From assembly GCA_040752675.1 (NCBI GenBank), contig JBFMGF010000004.1, forward strand, positions 1-50,760: DNA of 50,760 bases. Direction: 5' to 3'. A program made the translations under genes and the position numbers. The notes beneath the pieces were generated by a model. The model had not been told where the DNA came from. It made no database searches and worked only from the letters and a program-made list of their open reading frames with translations. This document shows, piece after piece, positions 1 to 7,841 of this stretch. Source of the DNA: Acidobacteriota bacterium (lineage in GTDB: Bacteria; Acidobacteriota; Polarisedimenticolia; JBFMGF01). The stretch's first letter is position 1. Every line of letters begins with the position of its first letter.

Positions 1-1196
1 CGTTTCTTGGCATCGTAGAGAGCCCTGTCCGAACAATTCAGAATCTCTTCTGCATTCTTTGCCATGTCCGGATATGTGGCGATCCCTGTGCTGATCTGCA
101 TGGTCAACGAAGTTCCCCCGATGCTGACCCGTTCATTTTTCAATCTCTCCACCAGCCTGTTGACAACGTTGGCAGACTGATCGGCAGAAGCTCCCGGCAG
201 AACTATGACGAACTCATCGCCTCCAAACCTGCAGAAATAATCCATCTTTCTTATGGAGTTTTGAACAAACGTCGCGAATATCTGCAGGCATTTATCCCCG
301 AACTGATGTCCGTAGCTGTCATTGATCCTCTTGAAATCATCCAGATCCATCATGGCAATGGACAGGCTGTTTCCCTGCCTGGAAGCCCTCTCCACTTCCT
401 TTTCCAAAATGGAAATAAGGTAGCTCTTGTTGAAAGCTCCAGTCAGCCCATCCTTTATGGAGACTTCCTTCAGCTCACGCATGAGGATCCTGTTCTCAGC
501 AGCGATGTCCATGTTCAGGAGGAGCGTGTATAGAGTGATAAGTTCATGGTGGAAGGGATGCCCACTGGACCTGTTATCCATCCATAGGATTCCCAGCAAC
601 GGAAAATATTTGCAGGTCAAGCATTCTTCCCCGATGGCGTAGTCTTCCTTCTTTCCTCTGTGCGCACCATTCCTGGAAAACTCATGAGAGATCTTCAGGA
701 AGGCCTCGCTCCGATTCAGAAGGCAACCCTCCCCGCGGTAGGAAAAGATCGGGAAGAAGAGAGAATCTCTTTCTTCCTCACCGAGGGAACGATAGAGCAG
801 TCTCTTCAAGGCGGCGGATTCGACGCGTGAAAAGAAAGAACTCTTGTGCCTGGCAGCATTGAGAAGGATCCAGCTGCATTCATGGATCGGGATCTGGAGC
901 CTCTCCCGGCTTTCAGCCTCTATTCCAGAAGCGAATTGGCCCTGGAGGAGATCTTCTCCCTGACGAAGACAGAGGAACCCGACGCGTTCGATGCTCAGAG
1001 TCTGATGAATACCCGAAACTATTTTTTCCAGCATCTCATCCACATCGGAAGAAGATAAAAGAACTGAGATTAACCTATTGATGAAGACGAACTGTCTCAG
1101 CAGGTTCTCATATTCTTCTCTGATCTTCCGGCTGACGTTGCCCGTGCCATCATTCCCGATGGGTAGAAGATTCTCTGGATGTCGCTGATTCAACAT
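1..1196 (-). CDS. GAF-like sensor / GGDEF diguanylate cyclase (3' end cut by window edge)
   Basis: The gene begins with ATG at 1196 after a G-rich ribosome site and reads without a stop to the window edge, so the C-terminus is missing. About 225 N-terminal residues look like a GAF-type sensory module with several Cys. A GGDEF domain follows: the stretch KDGLTGAFNKSYL opens it, the active-site GGDEF lies at residues 325-329, and the C-terminal CSDRALYDAKK motif is at the edge. An RxxD product-inhibition site (RKMD) lies exactly five residues before GGDEF, so this should be an active, feedback-controlled c-di-GMP synthase (family knowledge). No transmembrane segment is seen, so it is probably cytosolic. 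It is the last gene of a four-gene minus-strand operon. The GAF assignment is the uncertain part. Confidence 0.93.
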   Translation of the reverse strand, partial: MLNQRHPENLLPIGNDGTGNVSRKIREEYENLLRQFVFINRLISVLLSSSDVDEMLEKIVSGIHQTLSIERVGFLCLRQGEDLLQGQFASGIEAESRERLQIPIHECSWILLNAARHKSSFFSRVESAALKRLLYRSLGEEERDSLFFPIFSYRGEGCLLNRSEAFLKISHEFSRNGAHRGKKEDYAIGEECLTCKYFPLLGILWMDNRSSGHPFHHELITLYTLLLNMDIAAENRILMRELKEVSIKDGLTGAFNKSYLISILEKEVERASRQGNSLSIAMMDLDDFKRINDSYGHQFGDKCLQIFATFVQNSIRKMDYFCRFGGDEFVIVLPGASADQSANVVNRLVERLKNERVSIGGTSLTMQISTGIATYPDMAKNAEEILNCSDRALYDAKK

Positions 1197-1216
1197 TTCA
1201 TCTGCCCCCCGGCCGT

Positions 1217-1438
1217 TCAGTTTAACGTAACATACCCGCTGATCTTGAGGATGAACTTTCTCAGATCAAGCTCATGAGCTTCCAGAGACTGGCCCAGGTA
1301 ATCGACCGTCACGCACTGACCATTGCTGCAATCCCTCACCGTCTCCTCTACGATTCTCATGATCTGCCTCATCAGATCCTCTGCGGTGACCGTTTGAAGT
1401 CTCTCATCCACCACTGCCATGCTTTCTTTTTGCGCCAT
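1217..1438 (-). CDS. Small conserved-looking protein of unknown function (73 aa)
   Basis: I do not recognise this family. The protein is short, acidic and mostly helical in appearance, with residues TAEDLMRQIMRIVEETV in the middle and one CxxxxC-like pair (DCSNGQC). ATG 1438 is chosen because AGGATAGGGG lies just upstream; a TTG at 1477, overlapping the stop of the previous gene, would add 13 residues. It sits between a 126-aa unknown protein and the diguanylate cyclase with spacings of about 20-40 bases, so it is co-transcribed with them and may belong to the same signalling unit. Function is not inferred. Confidence 0.6.
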   Translation of the reverse strand: MAQKESMAVVDERLQTVTAEDLMRQIMRIVEETVRDCSNGQCVTVDYLGQSLEAHELDLRKFILKISGYVTLN

Positions 1439-1473
1439 TTTGTTTCCCCTATCCTTCCAAAATTTCTTCAAAA

Positions 1474-1854
1474 TCAACTTTTTCCTATCTTTCCTTCCAA
1501 ACCACGAAAGCTCCCTGAAATGATCTTTGAAAGCAGATAATCTGCGTTTCCCTTAGCCTCTCCCATGATGACCGTTGCCTTCCCCTTTATCCCAAGGCAC
1601 ATGACCGGCTTCGGATCGCTCTTAATGGGAATCTCACACAACTCATCCTCCCACAATTCGATCCCTTCCCTGAAGAAATCTTCCAGCTCCTCTCCCGCGC
1701 TGTTCATGATTACCCACACATCGCCGGTATTTTCGATCCTTCCGTTCCTGATCTCCGGTCTGGATGTAAAAATAGCATCGGCTTTTCCATCGAGATTCTT
1801 TCTGGTAGTCAAATATCTTCTTCCCTGCAACCTACCGGCTCCTCTTCTCTTCAT
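1474..1854 (-). CDS. Hypothetical protein (126 aa) in the sigma-54/GGDEF operon
   Basis: I do not recognise this family. It starts with ATG 1854 after a strong GAGGAGGG ribosome site. The N-terminus is very basic (KRRGAGRLQGRR), and the rest alternates short beta-like stretches (DVWVIMNSAG, PVMCLGIKGKATVIMG). The arrangement of basic N-terminus and beta-rich body faintly recalls c-di-GMP-binding PilZ proteins, which would suit the neighbouring GGDEF gene, but the PilZ signature RxxxR...D/NxSxxG is not convincingly present, so this is only a guess. No signal peptide or membrane segment is seen. It lies about 50 bases after the receiver-like gene and is transcribed with it. Confidence 0.65.
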   Translation of the reverse strand: MKRRGAGRLQGRRYLTTRKNLDGKADAIFTSRPEIRNGRIENTGDVWVIMNSAGEELEDFFREGIELWEDELCEIPIKSDPKPVMCLGIKGKATVIMGEAKGNADYLLSKIISGSFRGLEGKIGKS

Positions 1855-1901
1855 GAGCCCTCCTCACTTAAAACAGATTAAGCTCATTCCTGTCTATCAG
1901 A

Positions 1902-2324
1902 TCAATTGATATCGCTTTTCTCGCTTTCCGAAAGCATGTCGAGAACGAGACATAGCTCCTCTTTTTCAAAATCTTTCAGGAGAAAATAGTGTACTCCTAC
2001 CCTGCGTATCAGATTTTCCAGGTTCTCCGAATATTTCGTCACATAAAAGATGATGGGAAGTTTTTTCAGGTTCACTTTGATCTCGGAGATGATATTGAGA
2101 TTCTCGCCTGGATTTTTCCTCTGGATGACGATGGCCGCGATCGGCCTATGGGTGATAGCCGAAAATACGCTTTTCTCTCCGATCCTCCCCTTGATGGAGA
2201 CTAGCTCCAGGTCGAGGCTATTGCAGACTTCATGAAATATCTCCACATTATGATGGTTTCCGTTGTTCATGAAGAGGAAAACCTGACCTTTTCTTCGATT
2301 GCTGCCTGATTCGAGTAGATCCAT
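1902..2324 (-). CDS. Degenerate (pseudo-)receiver domain protein
   Basis: A single-domain 140-aa protein with the alternating beta/alpha pattern of a response-regulator receiver: beta-1 QVFLFMNN, beta-3 IAAIVIQ, beta-4 IIFYVTKY, beta-5 VHYFLLKDF. The acidic pair after beta-1 is replaced by Asn and the phospho-acceptor Asp at the end of beta-3 appears to be Gln, while the conserved Thr (IIFYVT) and Lys (FLLK) positions are kept. If the alignment is right, the protein cannot be phosphorylated in the normal way and would act as a protein-interaction module. ATG 2324 follows GGAGGCAGAAGGAACG. It is the first gene after the sigma-54 promoter and heads the operon ending in the diguanylate cyclase. 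Confidence 0.65.
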   Translation of the reverse strand: MDLLESGSNRRKGQVFLFMNNGNHHNVEIFHEVCNSLDLELVSIKGRIGEKSVFSAITHRPIAAIVIQRKNPGENLNIISEIKVNLKKLPIIFYVTKYSENLENLIRRVGVHYFLLKDFEKEELCLVLDMLSESEKSDIN

Positions 2325-2359
2325 CGTTCCTTCTGCCTCCTAAACTTTGCTGATATAAG

Positions 2360-2374
2360 GCAATGGCGATGCCA
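2360..2374 (-). promoter_or_regulatory. Sigma-54 (-24/-12) promoter of the receiver-like/GGDEF operon
   Basis: On the minus strand the sequence reads TGGCATCGCCATTGC, matching the sigma-54 consensus TGGCAC-N5-TTGC with the invariant GG-N10-GC spacing. The predicted start point, about 12 bases downstream, leaves a leader of roughly 24 bases before ATG 2324. The upstream 240 bases are AT-rich and gene-free, with room for activator sites; they hold a TTTTTAG...CTAAAAA inverted repeat (2448-2480) and an imperfect palindrome GTTTGCAATGCGAAAC (2554-2569), either of which could be an upstream activator site. An NtrC-type activator gene lies directly beyond. Confidence 0.75.
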
Positions 2375-2617
2375 GAGAAAAATTTTGGGCAAAAAATTTA
2401 TATCTTTTTTATTTTTAATGAATTAGGAGGCTATTAAGAATCTGTCGTTTTTAGGCTGGTTGCAAGATAATGTCTAAAAATGAGAATAAATTACTGTTTG
2501 AGGGGTTTAGAGAAAATGATTGATCCTTACAATTTGCTAATAACAAAAGGGTTGTTTGCAATGCGAAACTTTGTATCAATATGAGAATGCTATAGGGAGG
2601 CATGAAAAATGGCGATT

Positions 2618-4003
2618 TCAATCGATCTTGAACCTCTGCATCTTTCTGTAAAGCGTGGCTCTAGGAATGTTTAGCATCTTCGAGGCTTTGAGCTTATTTC
2701 CACCGGAAAGCATGAGAGCATCTCTTATGTGTTTCTCTTCAGCCTGTTGGAGAGTTAATACATCCTTGATAGCTCCGGCATCTTCCTCTGAAGCGACATC
2801 AGAAGGCAGATCTTTCGGCCGGATGATTTCCCTTTCCGAGACTATCACGGCATTTTCTATGACATTTTCCAGCTCCCGGATATTTCCAGGCCAGTGGTAA
2901 CAGGTCAGGAATTCCATGGCCTTTGGAGAGAGAGTTTTCGCGCTCCTTCCATGCTTCCTGCAATATTGAGAGATGAATTTATTTGCCAGAGGAATGATGT
3001 CCTCAACTCTTTTTCTTAAAGGTGGCAGATTAATGGAGACCGAGCTGAGCCGGTAGTAGAGATCCTCGCGGAACTCTCCGCACTCGATCGCCCTCTTGAG
3101 ATCAAGATTGGTCGCAGCGATGACCCTGACGTTGATCTTCTTGTTGACCGTGCTTCCTATCTTCCTGATCTCCCTGTTCTGCAGAACCCTGAGGAGACCG
3201 ACCTGGGTCTGCTTGTTGGCCGTTCCGACTTCATCGAGAAAGATTGTTCCTCCATCGGCGGCTTCGAAGAGCCCTATCTTCGTGCTGGAGGCCCCCGTGA
3301 AGGCTCCTCTGACATGTCCGAAGAGCTCGCTTTCAAGGAGGGATGGAGGAAGCGAACCACAACTCACGGCTATGAACGGTCCATTTTTCCTCGGAGATCT
3401 GTTATGGATTTCACCTGCAACGAGTTCCTTCCCGGTCCCCGATTCTCCAAAAATCAGAACTGTGCAATCAGTCAGCGCTACCTGTCTGATCAGATGGAAG
3501 ACACGAAGCATTGCTGGCGAGGAACCTATCATCTCTCCGAAGCGCATCTCCCCATCGAGCTGTCTCTTGAGCGTGTCGATGTTTTCCTGAAGATACTTCT
3601 TCTCGAGCGTCTTCTGGATATCGATGAGTAGCTTTTCAATCTGGAAAGGCTTCGTGATGTAATTGTATGCTCCTTCCTTTATGGCCCTTACAGCGCTCTC
3701 GATATCGGCGAACCCCGTCATGATGATGAGCTCCGACTCAGGTTGAACCTTCATCGCTTCCTTCATTAGAGAGATGCCGTCCATCTCGGGCATTACCAGA
3801 TCGATCAAAAAGACGTCGTAAAGGCTTTCCTGGATCTTCCTCAACGCATCGGAGACATTATCCGCCGTTTCGACGACGTGGCCATCCGAAGAGAGGACGT
3901 CTCTGATCATACCAAGCAGGGAGTGATCATCGTCGATGACGAGGATGTGGCCGCAATATTTAACCGAAGTGATGTTTTTTTCTTTAACGATTCTTGTTTC
4001 CAT
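2618..4003 (-). CDS. NtrC-family sigma-54-dependent response regulator
   Basis: A three-domain transcription activator of 461 aa. The receiver domain (about 18-135) has the acidic pair IDDD, phospho-Asp68 (VFLIDLVMP) and Lys118 (ITKPF). The AAA+ domain (about 158-390) carries Walker A GESGTGKE (186-193), the sigma-54-contacting GAFTGA loop (233-238) and Walker B GTIFLDE (252-258). A Fis-type helix-turn-helix closes the protein (KASKMLNIPRATLYRKM). All parts needed for phosphorylation-gated activation of sigma-54 RNA polymerase are present. ATG 4003 is chosen because GGGAGG lies six bases upstream; an in-frame TTG at 4030 would add nine residues. No partner histidine kinase is in the window. 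The nearby sigma-54 promoters at 2360 and 23292 are plausible, unproven targets. Confidence 0.95.
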   Translation of the reverse strand: METRIVKEKNITSVKYCGHILVIDDDHSLLGMIRDVLSSDGHVVETADNVSDALRKIQESLYDVFLIDLVMPEMDGISLMKEAMKVQPESELIIMTGFADIESAVRAIKEGAYNYITKPFQIEKLLIDIQKTLEKKYLQENIDTLKRQLDGEMRFGEMIGSSPAMLRVFHLIRQVALTDCTVLIFGESGTGKELVAGEIHNRSPRKNGPFIAVSCGSLPPSLLESELFGHVRGAFTGASSTKIGLFEAADGGTIFLDEVGTANKQTQVGLLRVLQNREIRKIGSTVNKKINVRVIAATNLDLKRAIECGEFREDLYYRLSSVSINLPPLRKRVEDIIPLANKFISQYCRKHGRSAKTLSPKAMEFLTCYHWPGNIRELENVIENAVIVSEREIIRPKDLPSDVASEEDAGAIKDVLTLQQAEEKHIRDALMLSGGNKLKASKMLNIPRATLYRKMQRFKID

Positions 4004-4115
4004 CTCCACCCTCCCACGAGGGAGAAACAAAAGGTCTCAAGGCTGAAATGATAGACATAAACCCTGAAATTATCAACAAAGAATTGATATGGTGCAGATC
4101 GACTGCATCATAAAA

Positions 4116-5234
4116 CTAAGAACAAGCTTTAAGGGCTTCTAGAATAAGCATCTCATCGACAGGGAAAGTTATCTTCCGGCGATCCGCTGGCTTTCCGATC
4201 CCTCCGATGAGGACACACTCAATCCTTCCTCTCCTGATCTTCTTGTCCCGTCTGGAGATTTCGATGAGGTCACGAGTGGAGAATGCCGCAGGCACGCTTA
4301 CCGGTAAAGAGAATGATCGGAGGAGGTCGCGGACCCTTTGTAGCGAACAGTCATTCAAAAGTCCCATCCTTCTGGAGATCTCTCCTTCGACGAGCATCCC
4401 GATTGATACAGCTTCCCCGTGGCGAATCCTGTATGAGGAAAGGAGCTCCAGGCTGTGAGCAACTGTATGACCGAAGTTAAGGATCTTTCTAAGACCCTTT
4501 TCTTTCTCGTCTTTCTGAACGACCTCTCCTTTTAGCCGGGCACACCTGGATACTATCCTCTCAACAAGGTCCAAGTCAATACACACAATGGCATCTGCAT
4601 TCTCTTCAATCAGATCGAACAACGATTCATCGAGAGCAACTCCATACTTGATTGCTTCTGCCAGCCCACAGCGGAACTCTCTTTTCGGGAGTGTGAGCAG
4701 CGTGTCGACATCCATGAGAATGGCCTCAGGCTGGTGGAAAGAGCCGATCAGATTCTTACCGGAAGGATGGTTGATTGCCGTCTTGCCACCGACGGAACTG
4801 TCCACCATCGATAGTAATGTTGTCGGAATTTGTACGTACGGGATGCCGCGCATATAGGTGGAAGCCACGAACCCTCCCAGATCTCCCACGACACCCCCTC
4901 CAAGAGCGAGCAGCGCCGAATCCCTTCCGAATCGATCCTCGATCATCCGGTCCTCGACTAACTCTTTAATCTCTCTGCTCTTGCTCCCCTCACCCGGCGG
5001 CACAGCCAGCTTCCTGCAGGAGATCCCTCTCTTTTTGAGCGAATTGAACAGAGCGTTCCCATAAAGCTTCCCCACTCTTCTATCTGTAAGGAGGAGATAC
5101 ACCTCCGCGAGCTCCATGCCGGCAAGAACCCCGGGAACCCTTTTCAGGAGCCCACGTCCAATATGAAGATTGCAGGATTTTTTCTGGGAAGGAAATGTCA
5201 GCCTGAATGTTTTCACTTTACCCAACGCTTGCAC
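4116..5234 (-). CDS. aroB: 3-dehydroquinate synthase
   Basis: Second enzyme of the shikimate pathway, converting DAHP to 3-dehydroquinate with NAD and a divalent metal in the cytosol. The NAD-binding GGGVVGDLGGFVAS segment, the PTTLLSMVDSSVGGKTAIN block and the later LNFGHTVAHSLE and RHGEAVSIGM metal-ligand regions are all intact, and 372 aa is a normal length. The start is a GTG at 5234 with GGAAGGA upstream; a nearby ATG is out of frame. The gene lies downstream of the terminator that ends the F0 ATP synthase operon, so it is probably transcribed on its own. A weak hairpin follows its stop at about 4090-4112. Confidence 0.95.
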   Translation of the reverse strand: MQALGKVKTFRLTFPSQKKSCNLHIGRGLLKRVPGVLAGMELAEVYLLLTDRRVGKLYGNALFNSLKKRGISCRKLAVPPGEGSKSREIKELVEDRMIEDRFGRDSALLALGGGVVGDLGGFVASTYMRGIPYVQIPTTLLSMVDSSVGGKTAINHPSGKNLIGSFHQPEAILMDVDTLLTLPKREFRCGLAEAIKYGVALDESLFDLIEENADAIVCIDLDLVERIVSRCARLKGEVVQKDEKEKGLRKILNFGHTVAHSLELLSSYRIRHGEAVSIGMLVEGEISRRMGLLNDCSLQRVRDLLRSFSLPVSVPAAFSTRDLIEISRRDKKIRRGRIECVLIGGIGKPADRRKITFPVDEMLILEALKACS

Positions 5235-5285
5235 TCCATATCCTTCCAGCTATAGCGAGGAGGACTGACCGGTCCGCATCGATTG

Positions 5286-5315
5286 CTGAAATAAAAACCC
5301 GGCTTTCGCCGGGTT
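5286..5315 (-). terminator. Rho-independent terminator of the F0 ATP synthase operon
   Basis: On the minus strand a perfect 8-bp stem AACCCGGC/GCCGGGTT closes a GAAA tetraloop and is followed by TTTTATTT. It lies about 30 bases after the atpF stop and before the aroB start, and so separates the two transcription units. Confidence 0.9.
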
Positions 5316-5346
5316 CTATCATAACATGAATCTTCCGGGAAGGTTC

Positions 5347-5847
5347 TCAGTGTTTCTTTCTGGAGAGCTCCTCCAGATAATCCTCCACGAGCTTCCTCTT
5401 ACCCTTCTCATCGAGGGAGACCTCGATGAGGCGGCCTGCCGCCGTGATGGCAAGATCGACGACTTTCTCCTTGATCCCCTGCATGGCCAGCCTTGCTTCC
5501 TGCTCGATCTTTTTCTTTCCCTGCTCGATGATTTCCTCCTGCGACCTCTTGGCCTGCTCTATGAGCTCCGCTTTAACTCTCTCTGCCTCTCTCCTGCCAT
5601 CGTCGAGCATTTCAGTCGTTTCCCTCTTCACCTTTTCAAGCGCCGCTTGCTGTTCTGTAAGCAGCCTCTCCGCTTCATCGCGCGCGCGATCTGCTTGATC
5701 GATACTTTCCTTGATCGTTTTCTCCCGCTCATCGATGATGTTGAGGATCGGTTTCCAGAAAAACAGGCGCAGGAACAAAAGGACGACGAGGAACGTGACG
5801 ATCGTCCAGAAGATGACACCGATGTCGGGAGTAATCAGTTTCTCCAT
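5347..5847 (-). CDS. atpF: ATP synthase F0 subunit b
   Basis: Peripheral-stalk subunit of F-type ATP synthase. A single N-terminal membrane helix (about 10-30, VIFWTIVTFLVVLLFLRLFFW) is followed by a KPI turn and a long charged coiled coil to residue 166, as in standard b subunits. It is the last gene of the F0 operon, 11 bases after atpE, and is followed by a strong terminator. There is no atpH or F1 gene after it, where many bacteria would have them. Confidence 0.93.
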   Translation of the reverse strand: MEKLITPDIGVIFWTIVTFLVVLLFLRLFFWKPILNIIDEREKTIKESIDQADRARDEAERLLTEQQAALEKVKRETTEMLDDGRREAERVKAELIEQAKRSQEEIIEQGKKKIEQEARLAMQGIKEKVVDLAITAAGRLIEVSLDEKGKRKLVEDYLEELSRKKH

Positions 5848-5858
5848 CCGTCATACCC

Positions 5859-6101
5859 TCACTTCATCAAAACGAGAAGGATGCAGACAACCTCGGCGAA
5901 AAAGGCGATTCCTTCTATAAGGGCCGCGGCAATGATCATCGATGTCCTGATGTCTCCCGCCACCTGGGGCTGCCTGGCAATCCCATCCATGGCGGAAGCG
6001 GCCAATCGACCAATCCCGTATCCAGCACCAACGACTCCCAGCCCGGCTCCCAAACCTGCCGCAAGATAGGCCAACGCTTTAAATAATCCTAATGCTTCCA
6101 T
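5859..6101 (-). CDS. atpE: ATP synthase F0 subunit c (proton type by inspection)
   Basis: An 80-aa hairpin of two membrane helices joined by the conserved polar loop ARQP (42-45). The ion-binding carboxylate is Glu63 in helix 2 (ALIEGIAFF). Sodium-type c rings have Gln in helix 1 and a Ser/Thr after the Glu, with a Tyr four residues on; here the equivalents are Ile30, Gly64 and Phe67, so proton coupling is inferred. The glycine-rich helix 1 (GAGLGVVGAGYGIG) is typical. It is preceded by a good GGAGG-type ribosome site and lies about 40 bases after atpB. Confidence 0.95.
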   Translation of the reverse strand: MEALGLFKALAYLAAGLGAGLGVVGAGYGIGRLAASAMDGIARQPQVAGDIRTSMIIAAALIEGIAFFAEVVCILLVLMK

Positions 6102-6140
6102 TCAAATCCTCCTTTGAGAAGATGATTTCGCATGATTCCC

Positions 6141-7022
6141 CTAATGATGCGGATGAACCGACATCCCGATGAAGAGCGATGTCAGCATCGTGAATATGTA
6201 AGCTTGAATGATGGCAACGAGCAACTCCAGAAAATATATGAAAATGGCAAAAGCGACGCTCGCCGGTGCCACGATGAGAGTCTTCAGGACGAAGATGAGG
6301 CTGAGCAGGCAGAGGATGACAATGTGGCCCGCAGTCATATTGGCAAAGAGTCGGATGCAAAGGGCGAAGGGCTTCGTAAACATCCCCATGATCTCTACCG
6401 GGATCATGATCGGAAGAAGAAACGGATTAATTCCATGGGGGATGAGGTTCTTGAAATGCTTTATCGGACCATGCTTGATCATTCCCGATACCTGGATCAT
6501 GATGAAGGACATGCCCGCAAGCGCTGTCGTCACACCGATATTCGCGGTTGCTGTGGCCCCGTATGGGATCAGGCCAAGAAGATTGCAGGCCAGGATGAAG
6601 AAGAAGGTGGTCAAAAGGTAGGATGTGTATCTCCTCCCTTCCTCGCCTATGTTCTTGATTGCGATCTCATCGCGGACGAACTGGACCATCATCTCCAGCA
6701 TTGCGGCAAGACCCTTTGGGGTTGCGCTCTTCCTCCGGAAGGCCACCGCAAAAAGTATGATCAGGACGAGCGAGGAGATCCACATCATCACGACATGCTT
6801 GGTGATGGAGATGTCTATCCCGAAGAGTTCGATGTGAGGGAGATGCACCTCTCCAATGAAGGGCACCTCTATCGTATTAGAGTTGAGGATATGATGCTCC
6901 AGAATCTCTGCCACGCCGCTCCCACCGTGAGAGGCGGCACCGGCAGCTTTCGCTCCATGCACGGCTTCAACGGCATGCTCTGCGGCTTCACTCGCATGTT
7001 CCTCGACAAGTTTTAAGATCAT
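6141..7022 (-). CDS. atpB: ATP synthase F0 subunit a
   Basis: Membrane stator subunit with the proton half-channels. The essential arginine lies in ALCIRLFANMTAGH, and the C-terminal helix ELLVAIIQAYIFTMLTSLFIG is characteristic. Five or more membrane segments are visible. The N-terminus is unusual: about 40 residues rich in Ala, His and Glu (EEHASEAAEHAVEAVHGAK) precede the usual start of the family, and the protein ends in HPHH. The length of 293 aa is slightly above average because of this extension. It overlaps the stop of the upstream atpI-like gene by four bases. Confidence 0.95.
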   Translation of the reverse strand: MILKLVEEHASEAAEHAVEAVHGAKAAGAASHGGSGVAEILEHHILNSNTIEVPFIGEVHLPHIELFGIDISITKHVVMMWISSLVLIILFAVAFRRKSATPKGLAAMLEMMVQFVRDEIAIKNIGEEGRRYTSYLLTTFFFILACNLLGLIPYGATATANIGVTTALAGMSFIMIQVSGMIKHGPIKHFKNLIPHGINPFLLPIMIPVEIMGMFTKPFALCIRLFANMTAGHIVILCLLSLIFVLKTLIVAPASVAFAIFIYFLELLVAIIQAYIFTMLTSLFIGMSVHPHH

Positions 7023-7423
7023 TTCTTTCCCCGCAAACTACCAGCGTATCTTACGAAGAAGATAACTTCAAGAATTTGAAATGCGAAATAATATAGCATA
7101 AAAGAAGAGATAAGCCATGCACGATTCGTATGGAAAGTCAGGATGAGAGAGACGAGGATCAGGGCTAGAATTATCATCTTGACAAGCATTCCGACAAAAA
7201 GAGTTGCAAGGAAGGTCCCTTGGGGCCTATCAAACGACCAGATGACGGCAGAGAAGAAACCAAGAGCAATGGCAAAGTTTGAAAGTGAGCCTATGAACAA
7301 TCCCGACAGGAGTCCGGCTTCCGCAGTATTCCAGAATGGATAGAGGAAGAGGATCCAGGACAGAAGAAGCAGAACAAGAGAAGTCAGCAGGAAATTCTTA
7401 GCGATACTACTTTTTCCCTTCAT
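7019..7423 (-). CDS. atpI: ATP synthase subunit I-like membrane protein
   Basis: A 134-aa protein with four predicted membrane segments (about 12-28, 38-60, 70-92, 98-120) lying between atpZ and atpB, the normal place of the poorly conserved AtpI protein, which assists c-ring assembly in other bacteria. It has only weak family motifs, so the call rests on topology, size and position. The start overlaps the end of atpZ by 17 bases and the stop overlaps the atpB start, which indicates translational coupling. Confidence 0.75.
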   Translation of the reverse strand: MKGKSSIAKNFLLTSLVLLLLSWILFLYPFWNTAEAGLLSGLFIGSLSNFAIALGFFSAVIWSFDRPQGTFLATLFVGMLVKMIILALILVSLILTFHTNRAWLISSFMLYYFAFQILEVIFFVRYAGSLRGKK

Positions 7424-7649
7424 GGAGCACTACTTTGATAAGGTTGTAGAATCCAAGAAAGAGTCCCAGAGCAATCCCTGCCAGCATCAACCAGGGCTCC
7501 GTATAGAACTTCTTATCGAGCCACTTTCCCAGGAAGAGCCCTCCCAGAATGGAAATGACGAAGAACCAGCCTATCCCCAGATATGGGCCTGCGCTTCGCC
7601 ACACTCCCGGCAGATCTGCGCGCTTTTTATCTTCATCTTTTCTTTCCAT
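7407..7649 (-). CDS. atpZ: AtpZ/AtpI-family F0 assembly protein
   Basis: An 80-aa protein with a charged N-terminus and two membrane helices joined by a short loop; GPYLGIGWFFVISILGGLFLGKWLDKKF and the glycine-rich second helix (LGLFLGFYNL) are the hallmarks of the AtpZ family, proposed to aid magnesium transport or F0 assembly. It is the first gene of the F0 operon; GGCGGGG lies just before the ATG. The 192-base gap upstream holds an extended -10 candidate (TGTGATAAT near 7721-7731) but no convincing -35, so the promoter is not settled and read-through from nuoN is possible. Confidence 0.85.
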   Translation of the reverse strand: MERKDEDKKRADLPGVWRSAGPYLGIGWFFVISILGGLFLGKWLDKKFYTEPWLMLAGIALGLFLGFYNLIKVVLHEGKK

Positions 7650-7841
7650 CCCCGCCGACCCTGCTTCCAGGGATCAATCACGCTCATCCCTTTAGGCAAT
7701 AAATATCAGGCAAACTGAAGATTATCACATTTCCCGGATGATGGAAATATTCTGCCTTTGCCTCACAGACCTGGCGGATCGCACAATCGGATTGTCCAAC
7801 AAGCTGAGTTCTAAGAATCATCAGCCTGAGAACGCAAAAGG

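Noticed and set aside
4090-4112. Hairpin ATGATGCAG/CTGCACCAT after aroB.
   Set aside because: The stem has a G-T pair and is not followed by a T-run on the minus strand, so I do not list it as a terminator.
5326-6069. 247-codon plus-strand open frame opposite atpF and atpE.
   Set aside because: It crosses two confident genes on the other strand and starts inside the terminator region; no motif supports it.
6132-7016. 294-codon plus-strand open frame opposite atpB.
   Set aside because: It mirrors atpB almost exactly, is rich in His, Asp and Glu as expected for the reverse of a membrane-protein gene, and has no family features.
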